DNA of 64,000 nt, taken from assembly GCF_000300005.1 (NCBI RefSeq), contig NC_018691.1:2046001-2110000 (forward strand), given 5' to 3'. Both the position numbers and the translations under genes were made by a program. Shown here one piece after another: positions 24,895 through 33,977 of this stretch (position 1 is its first letter; each line of letters begins with the position of its first letter). The notes under the pieces are model-generated. The model was not told the origin of the DNA and did not search any database. It was given only the letters and a program-made list of their open reading frames with translations. This DNA comes from Alloalcanivorax dieselolei B5. Lineage in GTDB: Bacteria > Pseudomonadota > Gammaproteobacteria > Pseudomonadales > Alcanivoracaceae.

Positions 24895-27399
24895 CTACGT
24901 CTGGCTGTGCGGCTCGTCCGCCAGCGCTCGTTCCAGCTCCGGGACTCGCGTCACCCGCTGGATCGCCTGACTGACGTCGGTGCTGAGAATACGGCGGGCT
25001 TCGTCATCCAGGGCCCGCAGATGATCGCCGAACTGCAGCATGCCGGCCTCGTCCTTCCACACCAGCCCAGTGTCCAGCAACTGCTGGATGAAAGTGCGTA
25101 ACACCACCTTGTCGAAAAACTCCGGTGAATTGAATTCGTACAGCAGCGACAGTCTTTGCGTGGTGCGGCTGGCCAGCTCCGCCAGTTGCTCGGCTTCGAG
25201 CCGACCGCCGCCGTACTGCACCAGCAGACGGATGGTCAGATAATAGCGCTCCAGGGACGGCATCACCGTCTGACCCAGATGGGCCAGCATGTCCGATGCC
25301 ACGGTGTGAATCGGCGCGCCGTGCAGGCAATCGCCGTCACGTTCCACCAGACCGTGTGCTTCCAGCATGCCGACGATGCGATTGACCGCATCGGTCAGTT
25401 CGTCGCCTTCCTGCCAGTGCAGGAAATACTCGTTGCGGAAGAACGGGTAGAGCAGGGCGACCATGCGCTGCAGCGTGCTCTGATTCAGGCTGCGGGCATT
25501 GAAGAACAACGAGCAGATCAGTCCCGGCAAGACGAACAAATGCAGGCTGTTGTTGCGCACATAGGCCATTTGCAGCGCGGTGGCCGGATCGGTGGTGACC
25601 ACGTCGCCGAGGGGGTGGGATACTCGCAACAGAAACTCGTGTTTGAGCCCGTAGTCGATCAGGGCATCGGCGTCGGTGTCCGCCAGGCAGGCGGTGTCAC
25701 TGTAAGGGGCTTCGTTCAGCAGCGTGATATACAGCTGCAGTTGCTGCCGCAGCTGTTGCAGATCCATGGTGTGTTTGGGCGTTGCCAGCAGCGCCAGGCT
25801 GATCAGATTGACCGGGTTGGCCACGGCGGCGGCGTTGATGCGCGTGGCCACTTCCTGGCCCAGGGCGTTGACCGTCTGTTTGAACCAATCCGGGGACTCC
25901 TGGGCGTCCAGTGTCTCGCCGCGCCAGCCTTCCCGGTGGTCATCGAGGAAGTCCACCAGTTTGATCGGTTCGCCGAAATTCACATGCACCTGGCCGAAGT
26001 GGCTGCGCAGCACTTTTACGGATTTCAGCAGCCCAAAGACCGATTCCTTTTTCTTTTTCTTGCCGTGCAGTTCGCCAATATAGGAACCGCCTTCGATGAC
26101 CTTTTCATAGCCCACATAGACCGGTACGAAAGCGATGGGTTTGCGCGCATCGCGCAGGAAGCTGCGCAGGGTCATCGCCAGCATGCCGGTGCGGGGTTGC
26201 AGCATGCGGCCGCTGCGGCTGCGGCCGCCTTCGATAAAGTATTCAATGGAAAAGCCGCGCGCGGTGATGGTGTGCAAATACTCATAAAACACCGCCGCGT
26301 AGAGCGGATTGTCACGGAAACTGCGACGCATGAAGAAAGCGCCGCCGCGCCGCAGAATGGTGCCCACCACCGGCAGGTTCAGGTTGATACCGGCGGCGAT
26401 ATGCGGTGGCACCAGGCCATTGCGATAGACCACGAAGGACAGCAGCAAATAGTCGATGTGGCTGCGGTGGCAGGGCACGTAGATCACTTCGTGATCCCTC
26501 GCCACCTGCGTGAGATTGTCCAGATTATAGAGGCGAATGCCATCGTAAAGGCGGTTCCAGACCCAGTTGAGAAACAGCTCCAGCGCCCGGATCACGGTGT
26601 GGGAATAGTCGGCGGCGATTTCCAGCGCGTAGCCTCGGGCCCGGGCGGTGACTTTCTCTTCCTTGTCCTCGCTGCTGGCGATCTCTTCCTGGATCGCCTG
26701 GCGCACCGCCGGAGACTGAATGATGTCATTGGTCAGGGTGCGCCGGTGAGACAGGTCGGGGCCGATGGCCGCTTCCTGCTGGCGGCGGAAGTGCACCCGC
26801 AGAACACGGGATGTCTTGCGCACCACCTGGTCCACATCATCGGACTGGTCGGCAAGCACGCGCAGGGATACCGGCGGGCTGAATTGCAGGTACAGATCGC
26901 GGCCCTGGGTAAGAATGATAAGAAACTTCTTGATAAAACCCGGTGGCGCCCAGGTATCGGAGAACAGAATCCGCCACAGGGAATTTTCCTTTTCCGGTTG
27001 GCGTCCCCAGAACACCGACACCGGCACTAATTGCACATCCAGGTCCGGGTTGTCGTGCAGGGCACGCACCAGTTTCCGCAGACGCGGCGGCACCAGGGCA
27101 TCCCGTTGCCGGGTGCCCGTCACTCCGCGTTTGTACAAGTAGAAATAGCTGCGGCGCAGATGCTGTTTGCCCAGACTCAGGGAGGAATTGGCGGCACTCA
27201 GCTTCTGCTTGCGAGTGGCTTGATGCACCACCGCCGCATCCGCCACGGAGCGATCTCGCATTACATAGACCACCGGCTTGTTCGGGTCCAGTTGCAATTC
27301 TTCGGGATCCGCCGGCAGTGCCGTGGCGCGGGTGCATAGCCGCATGAAGGCGCGGATCAGCAAAAACAACAGTCGGTCGAGGCCTAGCCATGGACTCAT
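24895..27399 (-). CDS. plsB: Glycerol-3-phosphate 1-O-acyltransferase PlsB
   Basis: 834 residues (E. coli PlsB 807). The acyltransferase blocks are all visible around residues 300-450: CHRSHIDYLLLS (HX4D), GGAFFMRRSF, FIEGGRSRSGR and AFVPVYVGYE. It makes 1-acyl-glycerol-3-phosphate at the inner membrane, the first step of phospholipid synthesis. The N-terminal helix and the long C-terminal domain are as in the family. The ribosome site is weak (AGAG). Divergent from the Dyp peroxidase gene. Confidence 0.95.
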   Translation of the reverse strand: MSPWLGLDRLLFLLIRAFMRLCTRATALPADPEELQLDPNKPVVYVMRDRSVADAAVVHQATRKQKLSAANSSLSLGKQHLRRSYFYLYKRGVTGTRQRDALVPPRLRKLVRALHDNPDLDVQLVPVSVFWGRQPEKENSLWRILFSDTWAPPGFIKKFLIILTQGRDLYLQFSPPVSLRVLADQSDDVDQVVRKTSRVLRVHFRRQQEAAIGPDLSHRRTLTNDIIQSPAVRQAIQEEIASSEDKEEKVTARARGYALEIAADYSHTVIRALELFLNWVWNRLYDGIRLYNLDNLTQVARDHEVIYVPCHRSHIDYLLLSFVVYRNGLVPPHIAAGINLNLPVVGTILRRGGAFFMRRSFRDNPLYAAVFYEYLHTITARGFSIEYFIEGGRSRSGRMLQPRTGMLAMTLRSFLRDARKPIAFVPVYVGYEKVIEGGSYIGELHGKKKKKESVFGLLKSVKVLRSHFGQVHVNFGEPIKLVDFLDDHREGWRGETLDAQESPDWFKQTVNALGQEVATRINAAAVANPVNLISLALLATPKHTMDLQQLRQQLQLYITLLNEAPYSDTACLADTDADALIDYGLKHEFLLRVSHPLGDVVTTDPATALQMAYVRNNSLHLFVLPGLICSLFFNARSLNQSTLQRMVALLYPFFRNEYFLHWQEGDELTDAVNRIVGMLEAHGLVERDGDCLHGAPIHTVASDMLAHLGQTVMPSLERYYLTIRLLVQYGGGRLEAEQLAELASRTTQRLSLLYEFNSPEFFDKVVLRTFIQQLLDTGLVWKDEAGMLQFGDHLRALDDEARRILSTDVSQAIQRVTRVPELERALADEPHSQT

Positions 27400-27610
27400 A
27401 AAGCGAGCTCTTGGGTATCCGGGTAGAGGTCGATTCTACCGGACGCGGACCGATGGCGCCCACCATGGTGATTCACACTGGCGCGGAATCGAACGGTATC
27501 CACGGTCATAGCGTTACCGGGACCGATTAACCGCTCCGTCCGTATGGCATTTCTTCCCGCAATCCGCGATCATCCTGATTCGCGATACCCCCGTATTAAA
27601 GGAGTAACCC

Positions 27611-28474
27611 GTGTCCGAACACCAGGCCGGCCTGTTTGACCGTCACTATACCCATCATCTTTTCCTGGAATTCGCCCTCGGCGCTGGCGCCGACATGGAC
27701 GGGGTGCGCCAGGCCTTGCGCGATGTGCTGGCGCGGGCACCGGCCAGCACCCCGCTGTTGATGGCGTTCGGCCCCGGGCTGTGGCGGAAGCTGTCCCGCT
27801 CATTCACCTTTCCGCCGTTCTCCCTGGAAGGCAAGGCGCCCTCCACGCAGGGGGATCTGTTGATCTGGATCCAGGCGGAAAATCCCAGTGACCTGTTTGA
27901 CACCGCCCTGGCGGCGTCGCGGCGGTTGCGTGAGGTATTGGCTCTGCAACTGGAGGTTCAGGGTTTCGTTTACCACGATATGCGCGATCTGTCCGGCTTC
28001 GTCGATGGCATTGGCAACCCCACCGGTGACAAGGCTCTGGCCGCCGCGGTGATTCCGGAAGGGCAGCCCGGGGCGGGTGGCAGCTGGATGATCACGCAGA
28101 AATGGGTGCATAAACTCGAAAGCTTCAACGCCCTGCCGGTGGAAGAACAGGAAAAGGTGTTCGGCCGTACCAAGGCCGACGCGGTGGAGTTCGATGGGGA
28201 GAACATGCCGGAGAACTCCCACGTGGGCCGCACCGATGTGGACCATGATGGTGTGCCGCAGAAAATCTGGCGGCGCTCGGTACCCTATGGCACCACCACC
28301 GAGCACGGTTCCTACTTCATCGCCTTCACCTGCGAGCGGGAACGTTTCGAGTTCCTGCTACGGCGTATGTACGGCATGGTCGACGGTGTTCGCGATCGTC
28401 TGCTGGATTACAGCAGGCCGGTCACGGGCTCCTGGTGGTACGCGCCCAGCCAGGAATGGCTGAGCGCGCTCTGA
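27611..28474 (+). CDS. Dyp-type heme peroxidase
   Basis: 287 residues from a GTG with AAGGAG upstream. The family signature GFVDGIGNPTGD (catalytic Asp of GXXDG) is near residue 130, and the proximal heme histidine is in ENSHVGRTD (near 200). Length and sequence resemble the cytoplasmic YfeX/P-class branch, as no Tat signal is present. Members oxidise dyes or porphyrinogens with hydrogen peroxide; the natural substrate is unclear. The end overlaps the next gene. Confidence 0.9.
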   Translation: MSEHQAGLFDRHYTHHLFLEFALGAGADMDGVRQALRDVLARAPASTPLLMAFGPGLWRKLSRSFTFPPFSLEGKAPSTQGDLLIWIQAENPSDLFDTALAASRRLREVLALQLEVQGFVYHDMRDLSGFVDGIGNPTGDKALAAAVIPEGQPGAGGSWMITQKWVHKLESFNALPVEEQEKVFGRTKADAVEFDGENMPENSHVGRTDVDHDGVPQKIWRRSVPYGTTTEHGSYFIAFTCERERFEFLLRRMYGMVDGVRDRLLDYSRPVTGSWWYAPSQEWLSAL

Positions 28475-29373
28475 ACCAGCTGCAAGCGGGCGGGCAGGTC
28501 GGCGTGGCGTCGCCGCTCGCACCGGCGCCGGCCCCGCGCCCCCTTACCGGTGTCCTGCTGATGGCCGCCGGCGTCGGCATCCTGCCGTTGATGGACAGCC
28601 TGGCCAAATACCTCAGCGACGAATACCACGTGGTTCAGGTTACCTGGGCCCGGTATCTGTTCCATTTCCTGCTGCTTGGCGCACTGCTGCTTTGGCGCTT
28701 GCCCTTGTCCGCGCTGATCCCGCGCCATGCCGGCCTGCAGGTGATCCGCAGTGCCTTTCTGCTCAGTACCACCCTTTGTTATTTCGGTGCCATTGCCTTT
28801 CTGCCGCTGGCCAATGCTCTGGCGCTGGCGTTTCTCGGGCCGCTGGTCAGTACCGCTCTGGCGCCGCTGATCCTGGGCGAAAGCGCTGGCCCGCGCCGTT
28901 GGATCGCGGTGACGGTGGGTTTCCTTGGCACTCTGGTGGTGATCCGTCCCGGCTGGGGCGAGTTCCATTGGGCCTCATTGCTGGGATTGGGGGCGGGGGT
29001 GTCCTACGGGCTGTACCAGCTCACCACCCGGCGCCTGTCCGGCAGCGGCCGTCCCTCGGTGACGCTGTTTTACACCTCGGTGTTTGGCCTGGCGGTGCTC
29101 AGTTTAATCGTCCCGATGGTCTGGCGCTGGCCGGACCCGGCCACTTGGGGACTGATGCTGTTGATGGGCTCGGTGGGCGCCCTGGCGCACTTTCTCATCA
29201 TCCGCGCCTTCGAATACGCCAGCGCCCCGGTCCTGTCCCCGGTGAGCTATATGGAGATGGTCTCCGCGGTCACCCTCGGCTGGCTGATCTTCGGCGACTT
29301 CCCCGACGCCTGGACCTGGGCCGGGATTGGATTGATCGTGGTCAGCGGCTTGTTGATTGTTATATGGGAATGA
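28456..29373 (+). CDS. DMT-superfamily (EamA) permease
   Basis: 305 residues if it starts at the ATG at 28456, which overlaps the peroxidase gene by 19 bases; a GTG at 28435 would add 7 residues. Two EamA repeats give about ten transmembrane helices (first from LTGVLLMAAGVGILPLMD, last LIVVSGLLIVIWE). A Pro/Ala-rich N-terminal tail precedes the first helix. Related proteins export amino acids or other metabolites or import S-adenosylmethionine; no substrate can be assigned. A heptad-array element follows 7 bases past the stop. Confidence 0.88.
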   Translation: MAERALNQLQAGGQVGVASPLAPAPAPRPLTGVLLMAAGVGILPLMDSLAKYLSDEYHVVQVTWARYLFHFLLLGALLLWRLPLSALIPRHAGLQVIRSAFLLSTTLCYFGAIAFLPLANALALAFLGPLVSTALAPLILGESAGPRRWIAVTVGFLGTLVVIRPGWGEFHWASLLGLGAGVSYGLYQLTTRRLSGSGRPSVTLFYTSVFGLAVLSLIVPMVWRWPDPATWGLMLLMGSVGALAHFLIIRAFEYASAPVLSPVSYMEMVSAVTLGWLIFGDFPDAWTWAGIGLIVVSGLLIVIWE

Positions 29374-29380
29374 TAAGAGC

Positions 29381-29544
29381 AGTTGACAGTTGATAGTGGA
29401 CAGTTGACAGCGAAAAACAAAAACAGGTGATCTTTAGCCGCTGTTCCCACAGAAAAGGCATGAACCGACTTTGTTGATACGCAAATGGCTTTTGCACTTC
29501 CGCATTTCTTTCCGCTGTCAACTGTCCACTATCAACTGTCCACT
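29381..29544. repeat. Inverted pair of four-unit heptad arrays (copy 2)
   Basis: The left array (29381-29408) is identical to that at 6794-6821 and shares the next bases AGCGAAAA. The right array (29517-29544) is its reverse complement except for one base in the outermost unit. The core is shorter (108 bases) than in copy 1 and has no terminator hairpin, but a TTTGCGTAT word is shared with the copy 1 core in opposite orientation. It ends 5 bases from the aldehyde dehydrogenase stop. Confidence 0.85.
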
Positions 29545-29548
29545 TTGT

Positions 29549-31120
29549 TTATTTCTGTTTCCCAAACATTTTCCGGACCAGGAACGGCGTCAGCTTCAGG
29601 CTGGCGCCGAGCCATTGCAGCGGGCTTTTGGGGAAAGCAAAGTACAGGGCGTTGAGCAGGCCCTTGTAGGTGGCGCGGTCGAAGGGGTACCACCAGAGGT
29701 TACGCTTGGCCGGGAGTAAGTCCCAGTTGATCGCTTTGACGTGGGTCATTTCCTCCAGGCCTTCCGGGCCGTGGGTGCGGCCGATGCCGGATTCCTTCCA
29801 GCCGCCCCAGGGGGTTTCCGACAGGCCATGACTGTAGAGGTGGTCATTGAGGGTGGTGACGCCGGATTCCAGCCGGGCGGCGAGGGCGCGGCCTTTTTTG
29901 TTGTCGCGGGTCCAGATCGAGGAGGTCAGGGCCAGTTTGGAGTCGTTGGCTTTTTCCAGGGCTTCCTCGGCGTTGGCCACAGCAGTGACGGCAATGATCG
30001 GGCCGAAGGTTTCTTCACGCATCACCAGCATGTTGTCGCTGACCTGGGTGAGCAGGGTGGCGGGCAGGAAATAGCCGTTTTCCACCTCGCCCACCGGTCG
30101 TGACTGGGCCTCGATACGCGCGCCTTTGGCGAGGGCGTCTTCCAGATGTTGTTCCACCGTGCGTTTCTGACCCTCTGTGGTGAGGCTGCCAATGTCCACC
30201 GGGATGCTTTTATCGTTGCCGGGACCATGGCGCAGGGCGCGGGTCTTCTTCGCCAATAGTTCGACGAAGTCATCGTACACTGAAGCTTCCACATAGACGC
30301 GCTCGACACCCCCGCAGCTTTGCCCGGCGTTCTGGTAACCGGCCCAGGCGGCGCCGTTGCTGGCACGCTCCAGGTCGGCGTCGGCCAGCACGATCATCGG
30401 GTCGTTGCCGCCCAGCTCCAGCGACAGCGGCGTCAGTGTTTGCGCGGCTTGGGCCATCAGTACCTTGCCGGCGTTGACGCTGCCGGTGAAGAAAAGCTTG
30501 TCCACGCCATTTTCAAAGAAGGCGGTGGCCACTGCCGAGCCGGAGCCGACGATGTGCTGGAACAACCCGTCCGGCAACCGGCCGGCCTCGACGATGCCCT
30601 CGATGGCGCGGCCCACCGCAGGAGTGGCGGCGGCCACCTTCAACAGCACGGCATTACCGGCCATCAGGCCCATGATGATTTCACCGAACGGAATCGACAG
30701 GGGATAGTTCCAGGGGCTGATGATGCCCACCACACCCAGGGGCAGGCGGCGAATCTCGGTGCGTTTATTGGCGAACAACAGACTGCCGCCGGGGCGGCGT
30801 TTCGCCGCCAGGACTTTCTCCGCGTTACGGCCATACCACTGGCAGGAGAGAGCACAGGGCAACACCTCGGTGGCGAGGGCATCGACCAGCGTCTTGCCGT
30901 TGCTTTCACTGACTACCCGGGCCAGTTCCTCGGCGTTGTCGCGGATGTAATTGCGCATGCGCCTGATGTGCACGGCCCGTTCCCTGAACGATTTGGCCGC
31001 CCAGATCCGCTGAGCCTGGCGCGCCTTCTTGAAACGTTCCGGCAGAGTAGCGAGGTCGGTTTCATTAAGTTCCGCTACGGCTTTGCCGGTGGCGGGGTTG
31101 GTGTCGATCACGACGGTCAT
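29549..31120 (-). CDS. Aldehyde dehydrogenase (NAD(P)-dependent, long C-terminus)
   Basis: 523 residues. The ALDH core is complete: GVVGIISPWNYPLSIPF, FFTGSVNAGK cofactor loop, general-base Glu in LELGGNDP, catalytic Cys in NAGQSCGGVER, and EETFGPI. The last 50 residues (WWYPFDRATYKGLLNALYFAF...) extend past the usual end with aromatic and hydrophobic residues and may touch the membrane, as in long-chain fatty aldehyde dehydrogenases. It would oxidise aldehydes to acids, plausibly fatty aldehydes. It stands alone between two repeat elements. Confidence 0.88.
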   Translation of the reverse strand: MTVVIDTNPATGKAVAELNETDLATLPERFKKARQAQRIWAAKSFRERAVHIRRMRNYIRDNAEELARVVSESNGKTLVDALATEVLPCALSCQWYGRNAEKVLAAKRRPGGSLLFANKRTEIRRLPLGVVGIISPWNYPLSIPFGEIIMGLMAGNAVLLKVAAATPAVGRAIEGIVEAGRLPDGLFQHIVGSGSAVATAFFENGVDKLFFTGSVNAGKVLMAQAAQTLTPLSLELGGNDPMIVLADADLERASNGAAWAGYQNAGQSCGGVERVYVEASVYDDFVELLAKKTRALRHGPGNDKSIPVDIGSLTTEGQKRTVEQHLEDALAKGARIEAQSRPVGEVENGYFLPATLLTQVSDNMLVMREETFGPIIAVTAVANAEEALEKANDSKLALTSSIWTRDNKKGRALAARLESGVTTLNDHLYSHGLSETPWGGWKESGIGRTHGPEGLEEMTHVKAINWDLLPAKRNLWWYPFDRATYKGLLNALYFAFPKSPLQWLGASLKLTPFLVRKMFGKQK

Positions 31121-31253
31121 GGTTACGGCTCCGGCGGCAACATTGAATCACTGGCGGTAATAGTGGAGCGATCGGGAAAGCCATGCCATGGCCGGGGCGC
31201 CGGGGAGGGTCGGATTGGGCGCCAGGGATGAGAGCCGTGGAACTATGAAGCTA

Positions 31254-31324
31254 CTGTAGGAGCCTGCCCTGCAGGCGAATTTTTTGAGCCAAAGCTCATT
31301 CGCCTGCAAGGCAGGCTCCTACAG
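31254..31324. repeat. REP-like inverted doublet downstream of dapE
   Basis: CTGTAGGAGCCTGCC (from 31254, arm to about 31279) and its complement ending GGCAGGCTCCTACAG at 31324 form a 26-bp hairpin with a small loop that itself contains GAGC/GCTC. It begins 22 bases past the dapE stop (minus strand) and may stabilise that mRNA end. Confidence 0.75.
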
Positions 31325-31346
31325 TGGTTTGGGGGCGCCGGATAAG

Positions 31347-32477
31347 TCAGCCCAGAAGGTTTTCCAGCACCTGTCGATAGATTCCGGTGAGGATGTCCAG
31401 CTCACTGATACTGGTGTGTTCGTCCACCTTGTGGATGGTGGCGTTTACCGGTCCCAGTTCCACTACCTGAGCGCCGGTGGGGGCAATGAAGCGGCCGTCG
31501 CTGGTGCCGCCGGCGGTGGACAACTCGGCATCGCGGCCGGTTTCCTGGCGAATCGCCGCCACGGTGGCGTCCACCAGGGCACCGCGATCGGTGAGGAACG
31601 GCTGCCCGGACAGAGTCCATTGCAAGTCATAGTCCAGGCCGTGTTTGTCCAGAATCGCCTCGGTGCGCTGGCGCAATATCGCTTCGGTGAGTTCGGTGGA
31701 GAAACGGAAATTGAAAAGTACCCGGCAATGGCCGGGAATCACGTTGGTGGCGCCGGTGCCGGCCTGAATGTTGGAAATCTGGAAGCTGGTGGCGGGGAAG
31801 AAGTCGTTGCCCTGGTCCCATTCCTCGGCGGCCAGTTCCGCCAGGGCGGGAGTGGCCTGGTGCACCGGGTTTCGGGCCAGGTGAGGATAGGCCACATGGC
31901 CCTGGATGCCTTTGACCGTGAGCACGGCGCCGAGGGAGCCGCGCCGGCCGTTTTTAATCACATCGCCGACGGTGTTGGTGGAGGAGGGCTCGCCCACCAG
32001 ACAGTAATCGATGGCCTCGTCGCGTCCCTGTAAATACTCCACCACTTTGACGGTGCCGTTCACCGACGGCCCTTCTTCGTCGGCGGTGATCAGAAAACCG
32101 ATACTGCCGTCGTGATCGGGGTGGGCGGCGACGAAATCCTCCACCGCCGCCAGCATAGCCGCGATGGAGCCTTTCATGTCCGCCGCGCCGCGACCATAGA
32201 GCAAGTCTCCGTCGATAGTGGGGGCGAACGGATCATGGGTCCATTCCTCGCGTTCCCCGGTGGGCACCACATCGGTGTGCCCGGCGAACACGAACAGCGG
32301 GCCGCCGTTGCCGCGCCGCGCCCACAGATTGCGCACCTCTTCGAACCACAGGGTTTCGCACTGGAAACCCAGGGCTTCCAGTTTTTCGATCATCCAGTCC
32401 TGGCACCCTTCGTCTTCCGGCGTAACGGAAGGGCGGCGGATCAGTTCCCGGGCGTAGTCGAGGGTTTTGCTCACCAT
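31347..32477 (-). CDS. dapE: Succinyl-diaminopimelate desuccinylase DapE
   Basis: 376 residues (E. coli 375), starting at the ATG at 32477 with GGGAG upstream; the frame continues further upstream but into dapD. M20 metallopeptidase motifs: [11 protein letters not shown] (zinc His), [10 protein letters not shown] (bridging Asp) and [11 protein letters not shown] (catalytic Glu). It releases succinate to give LL-diaminopimelate for lysine and peptidoglycan. dapD is 23 bases upstream on the same strand. Confidence 0.95.
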   Translation of the reverse strand: MVSKTLDYARELIRRPSVTPEDEGCQDWMIEKLEALGFQCETLWFEEVRNLWARRGNGGPLFVFAGHTDVVPTGEREEWTHDPFAPTIDGDLLYGRGAADMKGSIAAMLAAVEDFVAAHPDHDGSIGFLITADEEGPSVNGTVKVVEYLQGRDEAIDYCLVGEPSSTNTVGDVIKNGRRGSLGAVLTVKGIQGHVAYPHLARNPVHQATPALAELAAEEWDQGNDFFPATSFQISNIQAGTGATNVIPGHCRVLFNFRFSTELTEAILRQRTEAILDKHGLDYDLQWTLSGQPFLTDRGALVDATVAAIRQETGRDAELSTAGGTSDGRFIAPTGAQVVELGPVNATIHKVDEHTSISELDILTGIYRQVLENLLG

Positions 32478-32500
32478 GGGCTCCCGTATCGGTGTGGGCG

Positions 32501-33535
32501 TCAGTTGTGCTTGTGCAGTTCTTCGTTCAGGGCGATGGCGCTCTTGTTGGTCCGACACTGCACCGCGCCGCTTTCCGAATTGCGGCGGAACAGCAGGTCG
32601 GATTTGCCGGCCAGATCCCGGGCCTTGACGGTATCGACCACGCCGCCGTTTTCGTCCAGCACTTCCACCTTGGTGCCGGAAGTGATGTAGAGGCCCGCTT
32701 CGATGGTGCAACGGTCGCCCAGCGGGATGCCGGTGCCGGCGTTGGCGCCGAGCAAACAGCCTTCGCCCAGGGAAATGACGATGTTGCCGCCACCGGACAG
32801 CGTGCCCATGGTGGAGGCGCCACCGCCGATGTCGGAGCCCTTGCCGACGAACACGCCGGCGGAGATGCGGCCTTCGATCATGCCCGGGCCTTCGGTGCCG
32901 GCGTTAAAGTTGATGAAGCCCTCGTGCATGATGGTGGTGCCTTCGCCCACATAGGCGCCGAGGCGGACCCGGGCGGTATCGGCTATGCGCACGCCGGTGG
33001 GGATCACGTAGTCGGTCATTTTCGGGAACTTGTCGACGCTGTTCACTTCCAGCAGCTTGCCGTTGAGGCGCGCCAACAGTTGACGCTCCGGCAGCTCTTC
33101 CAGATCCACCGCGCCTTCGTTGGTCCAGGCCACGTTCGGCAGCAGCGGGAAGATGCCGCTGAGTACCACGCCGTGGGGTTTCACCAGGCGATGGGAGAGC
33201 AGGTGCAGCTTCAGATAGGCTTCCGGGGTGGAGGCCGGCTCGGCATCGGTTTCCAGGATGGTGAGCACCACCGGGCGCTCGGATTCCTGGAACGCCACCG
33301 CGTAGCTGGCCTCATGCTCGAAACCGGCTTCACGCCATTCCCGGGCCAGGTGTTGTACCTGGCGATGGGTCAGTTCCAGGGCGGCATTGCCGCCTTGGTA
33401 GCCCACTTCCTCACGCACGACCTCAATCAGTTTGGGATCCGGGTTCAGGTAGGGATCCGGATAAAACACTTCCAGCCAGTTGTCATCGCGGTTCTTGGTA
33501 CCGCAACCCAGGGCGAAGGCGAAAATCGTGCTCAT
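32501..33535 (-). CDS. dapD: Tetrahydrodipicolinate N-succinyltransferase DapD
   Basis: 344 residues, the longer Pseudomonas-type DapD (E. coli 274). The C-terminal half is a left-handed beta-helix with hexapeptide repeats from [20 protein letters not shown] onward; [14 protein letters not shown] is the active-site region. It succinylates tetrahydrodipicolinate using succinyl-CoA, one step ahead of DapC and DapE. Preceded by AAGGAG. Confidence 0.94.
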   Translation of the reverse strand: MSTIFAFALGCGTKNRDDNWLEVFYPDPYLNPDPKLIEVVREEVGYQGGNAALELTHRQVQHLAREWREAGFEHEASYAVAFQESERPVVLTILETDAEPASTPEAYLKLHLLSHRLVKPHGVVLSGIFPLLPNVAWTNEGAVDLEELPERQLLARLNGKLLEVNSVDKFPKMTDYVIPTGVRIADTARVRLGAYVGEGTTIMHEGFINFNAGTEGPGMIEGRISAGVFVGKGSDIGGGASTMGTLSGGGNIVISLGEGCLLGANAGTGIPLGDRCTIEAGLYITSGTKVEVLDENGGVVDTVKARDLAGKSDLLFRRNSESGAVQCRTNKSAIALNEELHKHN

Positions 33536-33599
33536 AACAATCTCCTTTGGCGTCGAACGTCAGACCGGGGCGCCCGACGCTAATTAAAACGAAACTCTT

Positions 33600-33944
33600 T
33601 TAGAACAAGGCTTGCCATTGGTCGGCGTTGAAGCCGGCCACCAGGGTCTCTCCGTGCTGGAGGATCGGCCGTTTAATAATGGATGGATTGTCCAGCGCCA
33701 CGGGCACGGCCTGTTCGGCATCCATGTTGTCGCGCACGGCCGGGTCCAGTTTACGCCAGGTGGTGCCGCGACGGTTGATGACGGTTTCCCAACCCAGGGT
33801 ATCGATCCAGCGGCGCAATTCCGCTTCCGGCACGCCTTCCTTTTTGTAATCGTGAAACACGTACTCCACGCCCTGGTCGTCCAGCCAGACCCGGGCCTTC
33901 TTCATGGTGTCGCAGTTCTTGATGCCGTAAAGGGTAGTGGCCAC
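33600..33944 (-). CDS. yffB: ArsC/Spx-family reductase-like protein YffB
   Basis: 114 residues with the thioredoxin-like ArsC fold. The single N-terminal cysteine in GIKNCDTMKKAR matches YffB, and the conserved RGTTWRKL and IIKRPIL segments follow. No arsenate-specific arginine pattern is evident. The family is thought to act as a glutathione-dependent thiol reductase, but its role is unproven. It is inserted between dapC and dapD, an arrangement shared by Pseudomonas-like genomes. Confidence 0.9.
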   Translation of the reverse strand: MATTLYGIKNCDTMKKARVWLDDQGVEYVFHDYKKEGVPEAELRRWIDTLGWETVINRRGTTWRKLDPAVRDNMDAEQAVPVALDNPSIIKRPILQHGETLVAGFNADQWQALF

Positions 33945-33977
33945 GGTAAGCTCCTTACTGTGTTCATATGCCGGCGG

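Noticed and set aside
25156-27030. A 624-codon plus-strand frame across plsB
   Set aside because: Shadow of plsB; Gln/His-rich low-complexity translation.
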